From positions 65,786-129,785 of the forward strand of contig NZ_WWGX01000035.1 in NCBI RefSeq assembly GCF_009862265.1: a DNA stretch of 64,000 nt, in the 5' to 3' direction. Position 1 is the first letter of the stretch; each line of letters begins with the position of its first letter. Source of the DNA: Streptomyces sp. SID8352. Its GTDB lineage: Bacteria; Actinomycetota; Actinomycetes; Streptomycetales; Streptomycetaceae. Below are positions 21,781-30,371 of the stretch, in pieces. The notes beneath the pieces are model-generated. The model was given only the letters and a program-made list of their open reading frames with translations. It was not told the DNA's origin and ran no database searches. Made by a program: the position numbers and the translations under genes.

Positions 21781-23415
21781 ATGACCGAACGCCACGACGT
21801 CGCCATCCTGGGAGCCGGCATCGCCGGCTCGATCCTGGCGTCGGTGCTCGCGCGCAACGGTGCCAAGGTGCTCCTGCTGGACGCCGGCAGCCACCCCCGC
21901 TTCGCCATCGGCGAATCCACCATCCCCTACACCTCCGTCCTGCTGAAAGTGGTGGCCGCCCGCTACGGCGTGCCCGAGATCGGCCACCTCTCCAGCTTCG
22001 CCTCCGTACGCAAGAACGTCACCGGCGCCTGCGGCATCAAACGCAACTTCGGCTTCGTCTACCAGCGCGAGGGCCGGGCCCAGCGGCCCCACGAGGTCAA
22101 CCAGTTCGTCATCCCCCGGATGCTGCACACCGAGAACCACTTCTTCCGGCAGGACATCGACGCCTACATGACCTACACCGCCGCCCGCTACGGCGCGCAG
22201 GTCCGCCAGAACACCCGCATCGAGGAGATCGACATCGACGGCTCCGGGGTCACCCTGAGCGCCGCCGGCGGCACCCGCTTCCTCGCCCGCTACGTCGTGG
22301 ACGCCAGCGGCCACCGCTCCCCGGTCGCCGAACGCTTCGGACTGCGCGAGACCCCCACCCGCTTCCGCCACCACTCCCGGTCCCTGTTCACCCACATGGT
22401 CAACGTCACCCCCTACGACCGGGTGATGCGCAACCCCCGCGCCTACGGCAACCCCAGCCCCTGGCACGAGGGCACCCTCCACCACGTCTTCGACGGCGGC
22501 TGGCTGTGGGTCATCCCCTTCGACAACACCAAGAACGGCACCAACCCCCTCGTCAGCGTCGGCCTCACCCTCGACCCCCGGCGCCACCCCCGCCCCGACG
22601 GCCCGCCCCAGCAGGAGTTCGACGACTTCCTGCGCCGCTTCCCCGACATCGCCCCCCAGTTCCGCGACGCCCGCCCCGTGCGCGAATGGGTCTCCACCGG
22701 CCGCCTGCAGTACTCCGCGACCGGCACCGTCGGCGACCGCTACTGCGTCACCGCACACGCCGCCGGCTTCATCGACGCCCTCTACTCCCGCGGCATGACC
22801 AACACCCTGGAAGTCGTCAACGTCCTCGCCCACCGCCTGCTCGACGCCGTCCGCGACGACGACTTCTCCCGCGACCGCTTCGCCCCCGTCGAACAGCTCG
22901 AACAGCGCCTGCTGGACTCCAACGACGACCTGGTCAACAGCTCCTTCACCGCCTTCCGCGACTACGACCTCTGGAACGCGGTCTTCCGGGTCTGGGCGAT
23001 CTCCACCGTCCTGGGCACCTTCGGCCTCCAGACCGCCTACGACCGCCTGCGCCGCTTCGGCGACACACAGCCGCTGCGCGACCTGGAGAACGCCAAGTAC
23101 CTCGGCTCCCCCTTCCCCACCCACGAACCCACCAACGAACTGCTGCGCGCCTCCACCGCCATCAGCGACCGGGTCGAGAACGGCACCCTGGACCCCCGCG
23201 AGGCGTCCACCCGCATCTTCGACCTCCTCGGCCGGGCCGACTTCCTGCCCCCGCCCCTGCAACTGGCCCGCCCCGACAACCACTTCTTCCACGCCACACC
23301 ACCGCGCATGGCCCGCACCGCGGCCTGGGCCAGGACCAAGGCACCCGCGCACATCGCCGGCACGATCACCGGCGCCATGAGCTCCTTCGCCCGCGAACAC
23401 GTGCCCGGCCGCTGA
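21781..23415 (+). CDS. FADH2-dependent halogenase, phenol type (PltM/PltD-like)
   Basis: This second flavin-dependent halogenase (544 residues) has all hallmark residues. GAGIAGS binds FAD near residue 11, Lys87 in GIKRNFGF matches the catalytic lysine position of phenol halogenases, and W241-L-W-V-I-P246 is the WxWxIP signature. GESTIPYT follows the FAD strand. Length and the FGFVYQ and NQFVIP segments place it with the longer pyoluteorin-cluster halogenases rather than with the PltA group. It could chlorinate the resorcinol ring of the released product; substrate and position are inference. It lies 103 bp after the PKS gene with GAAAGAGG upstream of the ATG, in the same transcriptional direction. 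Confidence 0.85.
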   Translation: MTERHDVAILGAGIAGSILASVLARNGAKVLLLDAGSHPRFAIGESTIPYTSVLLKVVAARYGVPEIGHLSSFASVRKNVTGACGIKRNFGFVYQREGRAQRPHEVNQFVIPRMLHTENHFFRQDIDAYMTYTAARYGAQVRQNTRIEEIDIDGSGVTLSAAGGTRFLARYVVDASGHRSPVAERFGLRETPTRFRHHSRSLFTHMVNVTPYDRVMRNPRAYGNPSPWHEGTLHHVFDGGWLWVIPFDNTKNGTNPLVSVGLTLDPRRHPRPDGPPQQEFDDFLRRFPDIAPQFRDARPVREWVSTGRLQYSATGTVGDRYCVTAHAAGFIDALYSRGMTNTLEVVNVLAHRLLDAVRDDDFSRDRFAPVEQLEQRLLDSNDDLVNSSFTAFRDYDLWNAVFRVWAISTVLGTFGLQTAYDRLRRFGDTQPLRDLENAKYLGSPFPTHEPTNELLRASTAISDRVENGTLDPREASTRIFDLLGRADFLPPPLQLARPDNHFFHATPPRMARTAAWARTKAPAHIAGTITGAMSSFAREHVPGR

Positions 23416-23504
23416 CCCGCGCCCACCCGCGCGGCCCCGGCCCGCACCCGCAGGCACCCCGACCGGCACCCGAACGTGCCCGATCCGAACAGGTGATGGC
23501 GAAC

Positions 23505-25169
23505 ATGACCAGCCAGCCCGACCACCACGGCGCCCGCCCCGCCGACGACGCGGACGTGACCGTCCTCGGCACCACGCCCACCGCCACCCTGCTGGCCCTC
23601 GCCCTCGCCCGCGGCGGCCTGACCGTACAGCTCCTGGGCGAGGACCAGCTGCCCCGCGTCACCGGCGGCGAGGCGACCCTGCCGTGCACCTCGTTCCTCT
23701 ACGAACTGATCGCCACCCGCTACCGGCTGCCCGAGGCCGCCCTCCTCGCCGACGCCGGCCGGGTCCGCGCCGAGGTCTCCCACCACTCCGGCGTCCACCG
23801 CACCTGGGGCTTCGCCCACCACGAACCCGGCAGGGAACACCGGGCCGCCCACAGCCTCCAGTTCAACGTGCCCTCCGAACACGGCGAGAGCCACTTCCAC
23901 CGGCCCGACCTGGACGCCTGGCTCCTCGCCCGCGCCGCACAACGCGGCGTGCGCACACAGCAGCGCACCCGGGTCGACAAGGCCGTCGCCGACGACCACG
24001 GCGTCCGGCTCACCCTCGACTCCGGCCGGGAACTGCGCACCCGCATGGTCGTCGACACCCAGGGCCCCGGCTCCGCCGTCGCCCGCGCCCTCGGCGCCGA
24101 ACGCACGACCCTCCGCACCACCCGCACCCACGGCTTCCACGCCGTCGGCGTACGGCCCTACGAACTGATCGCCCCGCCCCGCCCCGGCTCCCACCCCTGG
24201 TCCCAGGGCGTCCTCACCCACCTCTTCGACGGCGGCTGGCTCCAGATCGGCCACTTCCGCAACGGCGACGGCACCCCGCCGCCCACCGCCCCCGCCGTCG
24301 TCACCCTCTCCCTCGACGCGAGCCGCCACCCCGCCCCGCCCGGGGAGAGCACCGAGGACCTCTGGCAGGAGGTCCTGCGGCACACCGCACCCCACCCCTC
24401 CCTCGCCGCCCAGCTCGCCCGGGCCCGCCCCATGGCCTCCTGGAGCGACCCGGCACCCCACTGGCGCGCCACCCGCACCGCCGGCGAGCGCATGCTCCTC
24501 CTCGACCGGGCCGCCCTCGGCGGCGACCCCCTGCTCGGCCGCGACCTCTACGCCTCCGCCCAGCTCGTCCTGGTCGCCGCCGGGGACATCCTGGCCGCCG
24601 CCCGCGACGACGACTTCTCCCCGGGCCGCTTCCGCTACCTGGAACGCCTCCAGCACGGCATGGCCGACCGCCACGACGCCCTCGTCGGCGCGGCCCTCGC
24701 GGCCGGCGGCTCCTTCGAACTCTGGAGCGCCCTGGCCCGCGTATGGCTGCTGGGCACGATGTTCGACGCGCTCTCCCTCAAACGCAGCGCCAAGGAACTG
24801 GCCCGCGGCGCCTCCGAGAAGGCCCTCGCCGGACTGCGCGCCGACCCGTCCCGCGGCGTCTGCCACCGCACCGTCCCCGAGTACGACGACCTGCTCGACT
24901 CCACCCTCGCCCTGTGCCGCCGGGTCGCCGCCGACGACACCGCCCCCCGCGAGGCCGCCGACCGCATCATGCGGCGCCTGCGCCACGACCGGATCGTCCC
25001 CCCGATCTACGGCTTCGGCGACCCGGACGACCTGGAGTACGTACTGAGCCTGCGCGGCCGGCTGCGCACCCTGCGCTGGATACGCGGCGAGGCCCAGCCC
25101 TCGGTGCAGCGCCTGGTCCGCTCCTACGGACTGCGCGGCGGCGGCAGGGACCTCGGCGATGACGACTGA
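23505..25169 (+). CDS. Halogenase-like protein lacking the catalytic motifs (PltD-like pseudoenzyme)
   Basis: This is a 554-residue homologue of the preceding halogenase in which every hallmark is lost. The FAD loop is G22-T-T-P-T-A27 instead of GxGxxG, the catalytic lysine position is His98 (GVHRTWGF), and the WxWxIP signature is degraded to W245-L-Q-I-G-H-F. Flanking scaffold is retained, including GGEATLPCTSFLYELIATRY and FDGGW. The reading frame is intact over the full length and the codon use is normal, so it is not a decaying pseudogene. A structural, chaperone or cyclisation role is possible. The ATG at 23505 is preferred over 23496 because AGGTGAT, a seven-base match to the 16S 3' end, lies seven bases upstream. 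It overlaps the flavin reductase gene by 11 bp. Confidence 0.85.
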   Translation: MTSQPDHHGARPADDADVTVLGTTPTATLLALALARGGLTVQLLGEDQLPRVTGGEATLPCTSFLYELIATRYRLPEAALLADAGRVRAEVSHHSGVHRTWGFAHHEPGREHRAAHSLQFNVPSEHGESHFHRPDLDAWLLARAAQRGVRTQQRTRVDKAVADDHGVRLTLDSGRELRTRMVVDTQGPGSAVARALGAERTTLRTTRTHGFHAVGVRPYELIAPPRPGSHPWSQGVLTHLFDGGWLQIGHFRNGDGTPPPTAPAVVTLSLDASRHPAPPGESTEDLWQEVLRHTAPHPSLAAQLARARPMASWSDPAPHWRATRTAGERMLLLDRAALGGDPLLGRDLYASAQLVLVAAGDILAAARDDDFSPGRFRYLERLQHGMADRHDALVGAALAAGGSFELWSALARVWLLGTMFDALSLKRSAKELARGASEKALAGLRADPSRGVCHRTVPEYDDLLDSTLALCRRVAADDTAPREAADRIMRRLRHDRIVPPIYGFGDPDDLEYVLSLRGRLRTLRWIRGEAQPSVQRLVRSYGLRGGGRDLGDDD

Positions 25170-25731
25170 CCCCCGCCCGCTCACCCCGGCCCCGGACCGC
25201 CCCGCCCCGCCCGCCGCGGACCGGACCGCCCCCGGCCCGGACGCCATGCGCCGGGTGTGCGGCCACTTCACGACCGGCGTCACCGTCGTCACCGCCGACA
25301 CCGGCGACGGCTGGACGGGAGCGACGGTGAACTCCTTCACCTCCGTCTCCCTCGACCCGCCCCTCGTCCTGTTCTGCCTGCGCCACGACTCCCGCCTGCT
25401 CCACGCGGTCCGCACCCGCGGCCGCTTCGCGGTCAGCATCCTCGCCGCCGCGCAGAGCGCCACCGCCCTGCGCTTCGCGGCCCGCGGACGGCCCTCCTTC
25501 GACGGCCTGGACTGCCTGACCACGACCACCGGCGCCCCCGTCCTGCGCGACAGCGTCGCCTACCTGGAATGCGCCCTCGCCGACGAACACCCCGGCGGCG
25601 ACCACCGCATCGTCGTCGGCGCCGTGACCGCCCTCGGCCTCCTCGGCCCCGGCACCGCGGCCGGCCACGACGGCCCCCTCACCTTCTACCGCGGGCGGCT
25701 CGCCCGGCTCGACAAGGAGTGCGAACGATGA
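25159..25731 (+). CDS. Flavin reductase (NAD(P)H:FAD) supplying the halogenases
   Basis: This is a flavin reductase-like domain protein of 190 residues, of the same family as the small components of two-component monooxygenases. The segments RRVCGHFTTGVTVVTA, GATVNSFTSVSLDPPLVLFCL and FAVSILA are typical of the family's flavin-binding split barrel. It would deliver FADH2 to the two intact halogenases. The first 28 residues are a Pro/Ala-rich tail. It overlaps its upstream neighbour by 11 bp and the acyl-AMP ligase gene by 4 bp (ATGA), which ties it tightly to the halogenase block. Confidence 0.85.
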   Translation: MTTDPRPLTPAPDRPAPPAADRTAPGPDAMRRVCGHFTTGVTVVTADTGDGWTGATVNSFTSVSLDPPLVLFCLRHDSRLLHAVRTRGRFAVSILAAAQSATALRFAARGRPSFDGLDCLTTTTGAPVLRDSVAYLECALADEHPGGDHRIVVGAVTALGLLGPGTAAGHDGPLTFYRGRLARLDKECER

Positions 25732-27485
25732 CCGCCGAGCTCACCGAGCACGTGACCGACGGGGCGCACACCCTCACCGGCGCCCTCGCCCTGCGCGGCC
25801 TCACCCACCCCCACGACCCCGCCTACGTCTTCCTGCGCGACGGCGAACACCCCGAACCGCCCCTGACCTACGGGGACCTGGCCGCCGCCACCGCCGACCG
25901 CGCCGGCGCCCTCACCGCCGCGGGACTGGCCGGACGTCCCGCGCTGCTCCTGTACCCCACCGGCCCGGAGTTCGTCCGCGCCCTCCTCGGCTGCATGCGC
26001 GCGGGCGTGGTGGCCGCCCCCCTGCAAGTGCCCACCCGGGCCCGCTCCCTGGACCGCGTACGGCGCGTCGCCCGCGACGCCGGCACCCGCACCGTGCTCA
26101 CCACCGCCGCCGTCCGCACCGACCTGCTGGAACGGTTCGGCGACGGCCCCGAACTCGACGGCCTGGACCTGATCGCCACCGACACCCTGCCCGCACGGCC
26201 CGCCGGCACGGCGCTCCCGCCCCCGCCCGGACCGGACGCCCCGGCCCTGCTCCAGTACACCTCCGGCTCCACCGGCGACCCCAAGGGCGTCGTCGTCTCC
26301 CACGCCAACTTCCTCCACAACGCGGCGGAGACCCGCGAGTCCTGGCCGTGCGGCCCCGGCAGCGCCGTCGTCTCCTGGCTGCCCCTCTTCCACGACATGG
26401 GCATGCTCTTCGGAGTGATCCTGCCCCTGCTCTGCGGGACCCCCGCCTACCTGATGGCACCCGAGGCGTTCATCCGCCGCCCGGCCCGCTGGCTGGAGGC
26501 GATCTCCCGCTTCCGCGGCACCCACGCCGCCGCCCCCAGCTTCGCCTACGAACTGTGCGCCAGGGCCGCCGAGGCCGGCGCGGTGCCCCCGGGACTGGAC
26601 CTGTCCTGCTGGCAGGTGGCGGCCAACGGCGCCGAACCCGTGCGCTGGCACGCCATCGAGGCCTTCACCACCGCCTTCGCCCCCCACGGCTTCGACGCCC
26701 GCGCCATGTGCCCCGGCTTCGGCCTGGCCGAGAACACCCTGAAGGCCACCGGCGACCAGGGCGGCAAACCCCCCACCGTCCTCTGGCTCGACGACGACGC
26801 CCGCCGCGACGGCCGCGTCGTGACCCGCCCCGCCGCCGCCCCCGGCACCAGCCCCCTGGTCGGCTGCGGCCGCACGGTCGGCGGCACCCGCGTACTGATC
26901 GTGGACCCGGACACCCTCGTACCGTCCGGCGAGGACACCATCGGCGAGATCTGGGTGAGCGGCCCCTGCGTCGCCGGCGGCTACCACGGCCGGCCCGCCC
27001 TGAGCGAACAGGTCTTCCGCGCCCGCCCCGCCCCCGGCCACGAGGACGGCCGCACCTACCTGCGCACCGGCGACCTCGGATTCCTCCACCACGGCGAACT
27101 CTTCGTCAACGGCCGCCTCAAGGACGTCATCGTGCGCACCGGCCGCAACTACTACCCCCAGGACATCGAACTGTCCGCCGAGACCAGCGCCCCGGGCCTG
27201 CACCCCAACTGCGCCGCCGCCTTCTGCGTCGACGACGGCACCGCCGAACGCCTGGTCGTGGTCGTCGAGGTCGACGGCCGCACGGCCCGCGCCACCGCCC
27301 CCGCCCGGCTGCGCCGCCTGGTGCGCGACGCCGTGTGGGACAACCACCGCCTGGAGACCGACGACGTCCTGCTGGTACGGCGCGGCAGCCTGCCCAAGAC
27401 CACCAGCGGCAAGGTCCAGCGCCGGGCCGCCCGCGGCCTGTACGAGGCCGGCACCCTCGCGGCCGCCGGCCCCGGCACCCCCTGA
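25728..27485 (+). CDS. Fatty acyl-AMP ligase (FAAL-type)
   Basis: This is an adenylate-forming enzyme of 585 residues that activates a fatty acid. Motifs include the P-loop YTSGSTGDPKGV, the FAAL-typical PLFHDMGM, YLRTGDLGF, GRLKDVIVRTGRNYYPQDIE and a C-terminal KTTSGKVQRR with the catalytic lysine. The FAAL type classically hands acyl groups to a carrier protein rather than to CoA, so the acceptor here is open. In context with the carboxyltransferase next door, its likely job is to supply the acyl chain that is carboxylated to an alkylmalonyl extender, as proposed for MccA/MccB in stambomycin formation. The ATG at 25728 overlaps the reductase stop. Chain length is not readable from the sequence. 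Confidence 0.85.
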   Translation: MTAELTEHVTDGAHTLTGALALRGLTHPHDPAYVFLRDGEHPEPPLTYGDLAAATADRAGALTAAGLAGRPALLLYPTGPEFVRALLGCMRAGVVAAPLQVPTRARSLDRVRRVARDAGTRTVLTTAAVRTDLLERFGDGPELDGLDLIATDTLPARPAGTALPPPPGPDAPALLQYTSGSTGDPKGVVVSHANFLHNAAETRESWPCGPGSAVVSWLPLFHDMGMLFGVILPLLCGTPAYLMAPEAFIRRPARWLEAISRFRGTHAAAPSFAYELCARAAEAGAVPPGLDLSCWQVAANGAEPVRWHAIEAFTTAFAPHGFDARAMCPGFGLAENTLKATGDQGGKPPTVLWLDDDARRDGRVVTRPAAAPGTSPLVGCGRTVGGTRVLIVDPDTLVPSGEDTIGEIWVSGPCVAGGYHGRPALSEQVFRARPAPGHEDGRTYLRTGDLGFLHHGELFVNGRLKDVIVRTGRNYYPQDIELSAETSAPGLHPNCAAAFCVDDGTAERLVVVVEVDGRTARATAPARLRRLVRDAVWDNHRLETDDVLLVRRGSLPKTTSGKVQRRAARGLYEAGTLAAAGPGTP

Positions 27486-27581
27486 CCGGGCCCCTCCCCC
27501 CGCGGCGCCCCCACCGCCCCCGCCCCAGCACCGCCCCGCCCCCCGCACCCGCCGTCCGCGTACCCAGGGAGGTACCAGCCC

Positions 27582-29222
27582 GTGTCGGACACCCCCGCAC
27601 CGCCCCCGGCGCCCGCCCCGGACCCGCCCCGGGCCCCGGCCCCCCGCACCCGCCCCGGCACCGCGGCCCGGCTGGCCGAACTGGAGGCCCGCCGCGAGGA
27701 ACTGCGCGCCGCCGCCGAGGACGCGCCCGGCGTGCGCAGACAGCACGAGCGGGGCAAGCTGACCGCCCGCGAGCGCATCGAGGCCCTGGTCGACCCCGGC
27801 AGCTTCGTCGAACTGGACGCCATGGCCCGCCACCGCAGCCACGACTTCGGCATGGAACGCCACCGCCCCCTCGGCGACGGCGTCGTCACCGGCCACGCCA
27901 CCGTCGACGGCCGCCGGGTGTGCCTGTTCGCCCAGGACTTCACCGTCTTCGGCGGCGCGCTCGGCGAGGTCTACGGCGAGAAGATCAACAAGGTCATGGA
28001 CCTGGCCCTGCGCATCGGCTGCCCCGTCATCGGCATCAACGACTCCGGCGGCGCCCGCATCCAGGAGGGCGTGGTCGCCCTCGCCCACTACGCCGAGATG
28101 GTCAGGCGCCAGGTCCAGGGCTCCGGGGTGATCCCGCAGATCTCCCTGATGACCGGGCCCTGCGCGGGCGGCGCCGTCTACGCCCCGGCCATCACCGACT
28201 TCGTGGTGATGGTCGACGGCATCTCGCACATGTTCGTCACCGGCCCGGAGGTCCTGCACGCCGTCACCGGCCAGCGCATCGGCCGCGAGGAACTGGGGGG
28301 CGCCGCCGTGCACAGCACCGTCTCCGGCAACGCCCACTACCTCGCCCGCGACGAGAAGGACGCCTTCGAGTACGTCCGGCTGCTGCTCGGCCACCTGCCC
28401 AGCAACAACATGTCCGAGGCACCCGTCGACGCGTACGCCCCCGCCGTGGACCCCGACACCTTCTCCCCGGCCGACCTCGCCCTGGACACCCTCGTCCCCG
28501 ACGAGCCGAGCCGCCCCTACGACATGCACCAGGTGCTGCGGGCCGTCCTCGACGACGGCGAACTGCTGGAGGTGCAGCCGCTGTTCGCCCGCAACATGAT
28601 CTGCGGCTTCGGCCGGGTCGAGGGCCGCAGCGTCGGCGTGGTCGCCAACCAGCCGCAGATGATGGCCGGCGCCCTCGACATCGACGCCAGCGAGAAGGCC
28701 GCCCGCTTCATCCGCACCTGCGACGCCTTCCACGTCCCCGTCCTGTCCTTCGTGGACGTCCCCGGCTTCCTGCCCGGACTGGACCAGGAACGCGGCGGCA
28801 TCATCCGCCGCGGCGCGAAACTGATCTACGCCTACGCCGAGGCCACCGTCCCCACCGTCACCGTGGTCACCCGCAAGGCCTACGGCGGCGGTTACGGCGT
28901 GATGGGCTCCAAGCACCTGGGCGTCGACGTCAACCTCGCCTGGCCCACCGCCGAGATCGCCGTCATGGGCGGCCAGAGCGCGGTCACCGTGCTCCACCGC
29001 AGGGAGGTCGAGCGGGCCGACGACCCCGAGGAGACCGCGCACCGGCTGCGCGCCGCGTACGAGGAGGCCCTGTGCAACCCCTACCGGGCCGCCGAAAGGG
29101 GCTACGTGGACGCGGTGATCATGCCGCGGGAGACCCGCCGCGAGGTGGCGTCGGCGCTGCGCGCCCTGGCCGACAAGCGGATCACCCGGCTGCCCCGCAA
29201 GCACGGGAACATCCCGCTGTGA
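27582..29222 (+). CDS. Acyl-CoA carboxylase, carboxyltransferase beta subunit
   Basis: This 546-residue carboxyltransferase transfers CO2 from biotin to the alpha carbon of an acyl-CoA. The crotonase-like double domain is clear: [19 protein letters not shown] near the N terminus, [49 protein letters not shown], and in the second half [10 protein letters not shown] and [18 protein letters not shown]. The GTG at 27582 follows AGGGAGGT; the first 30 residues are Pro/Ala-rich. The biotin-carrying alpha subunit is not in the window, so the housekeeping AccA-type subunit would be shared. Its place in the cluster suggests it makes an alkylmalonyl extender unit for the PKS. It might instead be a propionyl-type enzyme. 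Confidence 0.85.
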   Translation: MSDTPAPPPAPAPDPPRAPAPRTRPGTAARLAELEARREELRAAAEDAPGVRRQHERGKLTARERIEALVDPGSFVELDAMARHRSHDFGMERHRPLGDGVVTGHATVDGRRVCLFAQDFTVFGGALGEVYGEKINKVMDLALRIGCPVIGINDSGGARIQEGVVALAHYAEMVRRQVQGSGVIPQISLMTGPCAGGAVYAPAITDFVVMVDGISHMFVTGPEVLHAVTGQRIGREELGGAAVHSTVSGNAHYLARDEKDAFEYVRLLLGHLPSNNMSEAPVDAYAPAVDPDTFSPADLALDTLVPDEPSRPYDMHQVLRAVLDDGELLEVQPLFARNMICGFGRVEGRSVGVVANQPQMMAGALDIDASEKAARFIRTCDAFHVPVLSFVDVPGFLPGLDQERGGIIRRGAKLIYAYAEATVPTVTVVTRKAYGGGYGVMGSKHLGVDVNLAWPTAEIAVMGGQSAVTVLHRREVERADDPEETAHRLRAAYEEALCNPYRAAERGYVDAVIMPRETRREVASALRALADKRITRLPRKHGNIPL

Positions 29223-29440
29223 GCGGCTCGCACATACGGGTGGTGCGCGGCACCCCGGACCCCGAGGAACTGGCCGCCCTGATGGTGCTCTGGGCGCGGC
29301 TGGCCGAGGAGGGCGCCCGCGCGGCGGCCGCCCGCGACGGCGGGCCGGAGGGTGCCCGCCCGCCGGCCCGGGCCTTCGTGATGACCGGGGTGCCCGTCCC
29401 GGGCGCGGGAGCCTGGCGGCGCAGCGGCTGGACGTCCTGA
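29219..29440 (+). CDS. Acyl-CoA carboxylase epsilon-type small subunit
   Basis: This small protein of 73 residues starts at a GTG inside the stop of the carboxyltransferase gene (4-bp overlap). The N-terminal segment [23 protein letters not shown] is the conserved signature of the small subunits of actinobacterial acyl-CoA carboxylases, which stabilise the alpha-beta complex. The tail is Ala/Gly/Pro-rich and ends AWRRSGW, also typical. It is the last gene of the plus-strand arm; a strong hairpin follows within 2 bp. Confidence 0.85.
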   Translation: MSGSHIRVVRGTPDPEELAALMVLWARLAEEGARAAAARDGGPEGARPPARAFVMTGVPVPGAGAWRRSGWTS

Positions 29441-29441
29441 C

Positions 29442-29479
29442 CCGGCCGGGCCGGGGGAGCGGACCCCCGGCCCGGCCGG
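29442..29479. terminator. Bidirectional 16-bp hairpin terminator
   Basis: A perfect inverted repeat, CCGGCCGGGCCGGGGG (29442-29457) and its complement (29464-29479), encloses a six-base loop AGCGGA. It lies between the convergent ends of the carboxylase epsilon gene and the ABC ATPase gene and can end transcription from both sides, marking the end of the biosynthetic operon. Confidence 0.85.
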
Positions 29480-29486
29480 CCCGGCG

Positions 29487-30371
29487 TCAGGTGGCCGCGG
29501 CGGCCCGGTCGATGACGGTCATGGTCTCCTCCAGGGTGGCGGGGACCTCGTGGACGTCGGCGGTCACGCCCGCCGCGCTCAGCGTGTCGCGGACGGTCCC
29601 GGGCGGCGTGTCGGCCAGCCGGATCCGCCGTCCGGCGAGCGTCACCGGCAGCGAGGCCCGGTCCAGCGCCTCGAAGGCGGTGGACCACTGCCCGGTGTCG
29701 ACCTCGCAGGCGGTGGTGGCGCCGATGATGTCCTTCTCCGTGCCCTCGGCCACCGCCCTGCCGTGCGACATCAGCACCAGCCGGTCGCACTGCTGGGCCT
29801 CCTGCATGTAGTGGGTGGTGACCAGCACACCGGCGCCGCGGTCGGCCTCGGCGTGCACGGCGTCCCACAGCCGGGCCCGCGAGAGCGGGTCCACGCCCGA
29901 GGTCGGCTCGTCCAGCACCAGCAGCTCGGGCCGGTGCGCGAGCGCGATGGTGAAGGCGAGCTGACGCTGCAGCCCCAGGCCGATCGCGCCGACCGGCCGG
30001 TCGCGGACGGCTTGCAGGGCGGGCGGCAGCTCCGGGTCGTCGGCGCCGAAGGCGGCGTTGGCGAAGCGCAGGTTCTGCGTGACGCTCAGCGACTCCCACA
30101 GGCCCAGGCCCTGCGGGACGTAGCCCAGCCGGCGGCGGGTGGCGCGGTCCGGTGCCTGCCCGAACAGGGCGACGGACCCGCTGGTGGGGATCGTCAGGCC
30201 CAGCACCAGCCGGATCAGGGTGGTCTTGCCCGCGCCGTTCGCGCCCAGCAGGCCGACGATCTCGCCCGCCCCCACGTGCATGCTCACGTCGTCCACGGCG
30301 GCGAAGGAGCCGTAGCGCTTGCCCGCGGAGACCGCCGAGGCCAGGGGCCGCGCGGCCGGGGAGGCGCTCAC
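29487..30371 (-). CDS. ABC exporter ATP-binding protein (second ATPase)
   Basis: This ABC ATPase of 294 residues is of the drug-export (DrrA-like) type. Walker A is GANGAGKT (about 43-50), Walker B LLVLDEPTSGVDP, and the switch histidine is in VLVTTHYM. The signature motif is degenerate, with GLGLQRQ in place of LSGGQ. It overlaps the preceding ATPase gene (ATGA), and together with it and the permease forms a three-gene operon. A pair of ATPases with one ABC2 permease suggests a heteromeric export pump in which one ATP site is weak. It probably exports the cluster product or another hydrophobic compound. Confidence 0.85.
   Translation of the reverse strand: MSASPAARPLASAVSAGKRYGSFAAVDDVSMHVGAGEIVGLLGANGAGKTTLIRLVLGLTIPTSGSVALFGQAPDRATRRRLGYVPQGLGLWESLSVTQNLRFANAAFGADDPELPPALQAVRDRPVGAIGLGLQRQLAFTIALAHRPELLVLDEPTSGVDPLSRARLWDAVHAEADRGAGVLVTTHYMQEAQQCDRLVLMSHGRAVAEGTEKDIIGATTACEVDTGQWSTAFEALDRASLPVTLAGRRIRLADTPPGTVRDTLSAAGVTADVHEVPATLEETMTVIDRAAAAT

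Noticed and set aside
23505..25169. Interpretation as a third working halogenase or as a pseudogene
   Set aside because: All three catalytic motifs are lost, so halogenase activity is unlikely; an intact frame with normal codon use and tight gene overlap argues against a decaying pseudogene.
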